DNA from: Solimonas sp040754295
Lineage (GTDB): Bacteria > Pseudomonadota > Gammaproteobacteria > Nevskiales > Nevskiaceae
Assembly: GCA_040754295.1 (NCBI GenBank)
Contig: JBFMCQ010000004.1
Span: forward strand, 1-64,000
Direction of reading: 5' to 3'
Length of the DNA: 64,000 bases
The notes beneath the pieces are model-generated. The model saw only the letters and a list, made by a program, of their open reading frames with translations. It did no database searches and was not told where the DNA came from. This document shows positions 60,823 through 64,000 of the stretch, piece after piece; position 1 is the first letter of the stretch, and each line of letters opens with the position of its first letter. The position numbers and the translations under genes are program-made.

Positions 60823-61062
60823 GGCGCCAACATCGACGACCTGTGCCGGCTGCTCACGGCGGGCGTCAACGTGGTGACGACGCGCACCGAGTTTCATCAT
60901 CCGGCGCGCGTCGATCCGGCGACGCGTGCTGCACGCATGGCCGCGCGCGACATCGCCGGCGACCTGGCCATCCTCATCGAGCATCGTCAGTGGGCCACCA
61001 CCGACTGCGACCAGCGCATCACCCAAATCGCCGAACGCCTGCTCACGCTTCGCCACGACTGA
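60823..61062 (+). pseudogene. Dihydrodipicolinate-reductase-like fragment with divergent tail
   Basis: From 60823 the frame reads GANIDDLCRLLTAGVNVVTT and TEFHHPA, matching the VNVVTTRTEFHHP segment of DapB-like reductases that use short NAD(P) loops, but with neither the N- nor the C-terminal half. The rest (DLAILIEHRQWATTDCDQRI) is not recognised. It begins right after a TAG. It looks like a gene scrap fused to other sequence, not a working gene. Confidence 0.45.
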
Positions 61063-61136
61063 CACACGCTACCCCCAAACAGAACGCGTCGCCGAAAACC
61101 GCGCCTCACCACCAGAATGACACGGATTGAGGCCGC

Positions 61137-61502
61137 CGCTAACAGCTCGCGATAGTGCCGCCACGCGAAGTCGAATTCGATGTGGGGCTCACCGGCTGCC
61201 TGGAGCCGGTCGAGGTAGTAGGCGATCAGCTCGCGTTCCCAGGTGTGGCGGTCGTCGATGCGCAGCGCTGTCGAAAGGCAGTAGGCCAGATCACGACTCC
61301 AGTGTCCGCGGCACACGCACTGCCAGTCGTTCGGGCCCATGCGACCGTCGCGCGTGACGTACCAGTTGCGCAGATGCACGTCGGAGTGGATCACGGACTC
61401 CGGCAGCTCGGCATGGCGCAGCGCCGATACCAGGGTTGCCGGAAACACCTCCGCCTCGCGGGACAGCAGGCCGGGCGGGATCACGGTTTCCGCCCGGCGG
61501 AA
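61137..61502 (-). pseudogene. C-terminal fragment of an aminoglycoside-phosphotransferase-like kinase
   Basis: The frame carries the C-terminal lobe of an APH/ecdysteroid-kinase-like protein: VIHSDVHLRNWYVTRDGRMG (catalytic HSD), PNDWQCVCRGHWSRDLAY and LDRLQAAG. About 180 residues of N-terminal lobe are missing; the homologous frame starts just after a TAG close to the helicase gene stop. Its 3' end passes into unrelated sequence (VILVVRRGFRRRV). So an insertion or deletion cut it at both ends. Confidence 0.7.
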
Positions 61503-61522
61503 ACCTAGTCTGGTCTAGGGCC

Positions 61523-63607
61523 TCAGTTGATATGTGACACGAGCAGAAATCGCTTCGCGCGCGTGGCGGCCACGTGGAGCAGTGAACGCTCGCTGGTCTT
61601 CATGTCCACGAGCACGCCGGCGTCGCCGTCGTCCGCGAACCTTTCCGCGTAGCGATCGGCGCCGCGGTAGCCGGCCACGATCACGGCGTCGAACTCCAAA
61701 CCCTTCACGCGGTGCATCGTGGCGATGCGAACGCCCGGGGTGGCATCGGTATCGCTGGTGTCGCGCGTGAGCTTCAGAACAGGCCTGCCGCTCCTGGCCA
61801 CTGCGCTTGCGTATTCGTCCAGCTCCTCGTTGGTTCTCAGCACGATGCAGATTCCACGCGCCTCGACGCCGCTGCCGACCAGACGGTCCAGCGTCTTGAG
61901 GATGACCGCCTGTTCCTCTTCACGGGACGCGCTGAGGATCTCTTCCGGCTTGGGACCGCGTGACAGGGAGCGATAGCCCACCAGCGTGTCCGGCTGGCCC
62001 TCGAGGTCGTCGATCGCGCATCCGGCGAGCTGCGCCGCCGCCCACCGGCGAATCTCGTCGGTGGTGCGGTAGTTGATTCTGAGCCGCCGCCCACGGCCGC
62101 GGATATTGATGCCGACCTTCGACAGCACGACCTTGTGCCGGTAGATGCGCTGATGCGCATCGCCGACCAAGAACAGGTCATTGGCCGCTTCCGGCACGGC
62201 TGCACGCAGCAGCGCAAGCGCGGCGCCGCTCAGATCCTGCGTTTCATCCACGACCACCGAGCGAATGCCGGGCGTGTGCGCCTTGTTCTTCAGCAGGCTC
62301 AAAGCATCGTGGTAGGCCTCTTCCACCTCACGCAGATTCGCGCCGCGCAACTGCGAGCGGTATTCGGCGAACACGGGCCAGATGTCGCGCCGTTGCGCGC
62401 GGCTGAGCTGAACGCCGCGCCCGACGCGGCTGGCTTTTGCGTAGTCATCGGCGGTCATACAAGCCTGGGGAAGCACGACGCGCTCGAATTCGGTGCGGTA
62501 GAACGAATCGGGCACGTCGAGGCTGTCGGGACGCCGGGTCAGCGCGCGTGCCCATAACTCCCTGCGCCGGCCTTCGTCGAACAGCAACTCGTGCCGGTAG
62601 CCGAAGCGGCGCAGCAATGACAGTGCCCATGAATCGATATTGACGACCTCGATTCGCGCCAGCTCGGCCGGCGTGGCGATCATCGCGATCTGGGAGCGGA
62701 TGTCGTCGGCCAGCGTGCGCGTAAAGGTCGTGAACAGCACGGGCTTGCCGGCAGCGTCCGCGTGCTTTCTCGCGAGCCACACGGCGCGGTGCATGGCGGC
62801 GACGGTTTTGCCGGTGCCGGCGCCACCCAGCACGCGCACCGGACCGTTCCAGTCGCGCTCGACGAGCTTTCTCTGCGTGGGGTGCAGAAACACGCGCCAT
62901 AGTGCGAGGGGCGCCGCCAGCAGCGCCGCGAGGTCGCTGTCGTCGGTCAAGACGACGAACTGCTGCTTGCTCGAATCGCGCTCCAGCGCACCCTCGAAGT
63001 CCTCGGTATCCACCGTTTCCGGCGGTTCCAGGTCCAGGATCAGTTCATCGTACGAAGTGCCTGCCGCGTGCAGGAAGAGCGCCTCATAGGCGCCCTGCGG
63101 GAGCCGTGACTGCAGGCCGTCAAGACCGTCCTCGTCCACGACGGAACGAACCGCCGGAATCAGTTCTTCGGGCACGCCCAGCCGGGCCAGCTGCCGATCC
63201 TTGAGACCGTCGAACAGACGCGAGCCTTCCGGTCTGGTCGTTGCGATCGGTTCCGCCTCCTCATGGCTGGCGTCGAAGACTTGCAGCGCGCCCAGCTCGG
63301 GATGAACCGCCACGCGGTGACGCCGGGCCCATTCGTAGGCGTGATCGTGGGTATCGATCCAGAGCAGAAGGTAGAGATTGCCTTCATCCGGCTTGAGAAC
63401 GATGCCGCGGTAGTTCTGATCGATGCGCACCGAGCGCATGCGCGGATCGGCGGCGCTCTGAATCCTCTCGAAGTTGAGGCCGGAGGCAGTCGGATTGCTC
63501 CGGAACTTCTCCATGAACTTGGTCGCAGCCTGCTGCCGGTCACGCGGCAGGTTGGCGTAGGCCTTCAGGACGTCGATCGAAAGTGCAATTCGCAGTTCGT
63601 TCTGCAT
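61523..63607 (-). CDS. UvrD-like superfamily-1 helicase with a RelE-like N-terminal domain
   Basis: A 694-residue protein. Residues 1-100 resemble RelE/ParE-type toxins: LKAYANLPRDRQQAATKFM, PRMRSVRIDQNYRGIVL and LYLLLWIDTHDHAY. Residues 230-694 form a UvrD/PcrA helicase: GGAGTGKTVAAMHRA (Walker A), TTFTRTLADD, VVDETQDLS (Walker B), INYRTT, MHRVKGLEFDAVIV and HVAATRAKRFLLVSH. The start ATG follows GAGGGGGTCCC, whose first bases overlap the stop of the upstream partial gene. It is the second gene of what looks like an operon. Confidence 0.9.
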   Translation of the reverse strand: MQNELRIALSIDVLKAYANLPRDRQQAATKFMEKFRSNPTASGLNFERIQSAADPRMRSVRIDQNYRGIVLKPDEGNLYLLLWIDTHDHAYEWARRHRVAVHPELGALQVFDASHEEAEPIATTRPEGSRLFDGLKDRQLARLGVPEELIPAVRSVVDEDGLDGLQSRLPQGAYEALFLHAAGTSYDELILDLEPPETVDTEDFEGALERDSSKQQFVVLTDDSDLAALLAAPLALWRVFLHPTQRKLVERDWNGPVRVLGGAGTGKTVAAMHRAVWLARKHADAAGKPVLFTTFTRTLADDIRSQIAMIATPAELARIEVVNIDSWALSLLRRFGYRHELLFDEGRRRELWARALTRRPDSLDVPDSFYRTEFERVVLPQACMTADDYAKASRVGRGVQLSRAQRRDIWPVFAEYRSQLRGANLREVEEAYHDALSLLKNKAHTPGIRSVVVDETQDLSGAALALLRAAVPEAANDLFLVGDAHQRIYRHKVVLSKVGINIRGRGRRLRINYRTTDEIRRWAAAQLAGCAIDDLEGQPDTLVGYRSLSRGPKPEEILSASREEEQAVILKTLDRLVGSGVEARGICIVLRTNEELDEYASAVARSGRPVLKLTRDTSDTDATPGVRIATMHRVKGLEFDAVIVAGYRGADRYAERFADDGDAGVLVDMKTSERSLLHVAATRAKRFLLVSHIN

Positions 63608-63617
63608 CGGGACCCCC

Positions 63618-64000
63618 TCATCGCAAGCCAGCAATCACATCCTCGGCGGTGCCGGCGTCGTCAGCCAGCCGGACGGCCCACCCTGCATCGATGAAGGGCT
63701 TTGCGTCCCCGCCCGGCAAGAGGATGGCCTTTTTTTGCTGAGGCCAGGCCAGCTCGGCATCGCCGACCACGCAGCCGCCATCGTCCATCAGCTCGAAGCC
63801 GACGACGGGGCACGGCAGGCCGGCGGCGAACAGTTCCGTCATCAGCGCCTGGACTTCCGAGGCCGCCAGGATGGCTGCCTGCGCCCACTCCGGACTCAGT
63901 GCCGCCCGAGCAGCGAAGGCCGGCGCATGTTCCAGTGCTGCCATCGGGCAGTTCCGGTCTGCGACCACCCAGGTATTGCTCATCGGCAGCAGCAGGTTGC
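63618..64000 (-). CDS. C-terminal part of a protein running off the window (helicase-associated?)
   Basis: An open frame reaches the right edge, so this is the 3' end of a longer gene (at least 127 codons). Visible features: LLLPMSNTWVVADRNCPMAAL, then PVVGFELMDDGGCVVGDAEL, WPQQKKAILLPG and AGWAVRLADD. Such tails occur at the end of large SNF2/DEAD-box helicases with DUF1998-type domains paired with RelE-UvrD proteins, but I cannot confirm that here. The stop is 10 bases from the helicase start. Confidence 0.6.
   Translation of the reverse strand, partial: NLLLPMSNTWVVADRNCPMAALEHAPAFAARAALSPEWAQAAILAASEVQALMTELFAAGLPCPVVGFELMDDGGCVVGDAELAWPQQKKAILLPGGDAKPFIDAGWAVRLADDAGTAEDVIAGLR

Noticed and set aside
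1..64000. tRNA, rRNA or CRISPR features
   Set aside because: I scanned for TTCGA-type T-loops with cloverleaf pairing, rRNA-like blocks and evenly spaced repeats and found none that hold up.

Overview
The window is GC-rich, densely coded chromosomal DNA from a gammaproteobacterium. Several housekeeping neighbourhoods are typical of that class: rhodanese-grxC-secB-gpsA, envC-ctpA-yibQ, ubiE-ubiJ-ubiB, hslV-hslU-DUF971 and dapF-DUF484-xerC. A wax-ester synthase/DGAT, a CstA-type permease, PrpE and many small oxidoreductases would suit an environmental, lipid-storing lineage such as the Nevskiales/Solimonas group or Xanthomonadales. That placement is inference; no rRNA or tRNA gene was found to anchor it.

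Layout. 1-18700 is mostly core: two rhodaneses, protein export (SecB), redox (Grx), phospholipid precursor synthesis (GpsA), cell-separation hydrolase activation (EnvC, CtpA, YibQ), ubiquinone synthesis (UbiE/J/B), a PAS-GGDEF-EAL c-di-GMP protein, the HslVU protease with a candidate heat-shock promoter, XerC recombinase and DapF. 18700-33700 is more accessory. It holds a solitary ParM-like actin ATPase behind a foldable leader, a WS/DGAT, a DUF2182 membrane gene broken by an in-frame TGA, and a block of exported proteins: a vanadium-type haloperoxidase with a GlyGly-CTERM-like tail, a Tat-exported amidohydrolase, a subtilase ending in a knottin-like six-cysteine tail, a TonB receptor and a large glycerophosphodiesterase. 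A VapBC-type pair follows. 33700-59400 is mixed: RmuC, TetR, a beta-propeller, a double-GNAT fusion, a short MgtE, peptide deformylase, a rhomboid, a ferredoxin reductase, PrpE, RimO, a SMUG1-type glycosylase, an FAD oxidase, an ArsR/SRPBCC pair with duplicated palindromic operators, and CstA.

59400-64000 looks like a variable island. It has an IS1380-type transposase scrap, a DUF4143 ATPase with a palindrome at its start codon, two gene scraps (a dihydrodipicolinate-reductase-like piece and the C-terminal half of a kinase), a RelE-like/UvrD fusion helicase, and the tail of another protein running off the end. The last two are arranged as an operon and are the best candidate here for an uncharacterised defence-type system.

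Several imperfect palindromic repeats lie between genes. At least two are copies of one REP-like family. No tRNA, rRNA or CRISPR array was seen.
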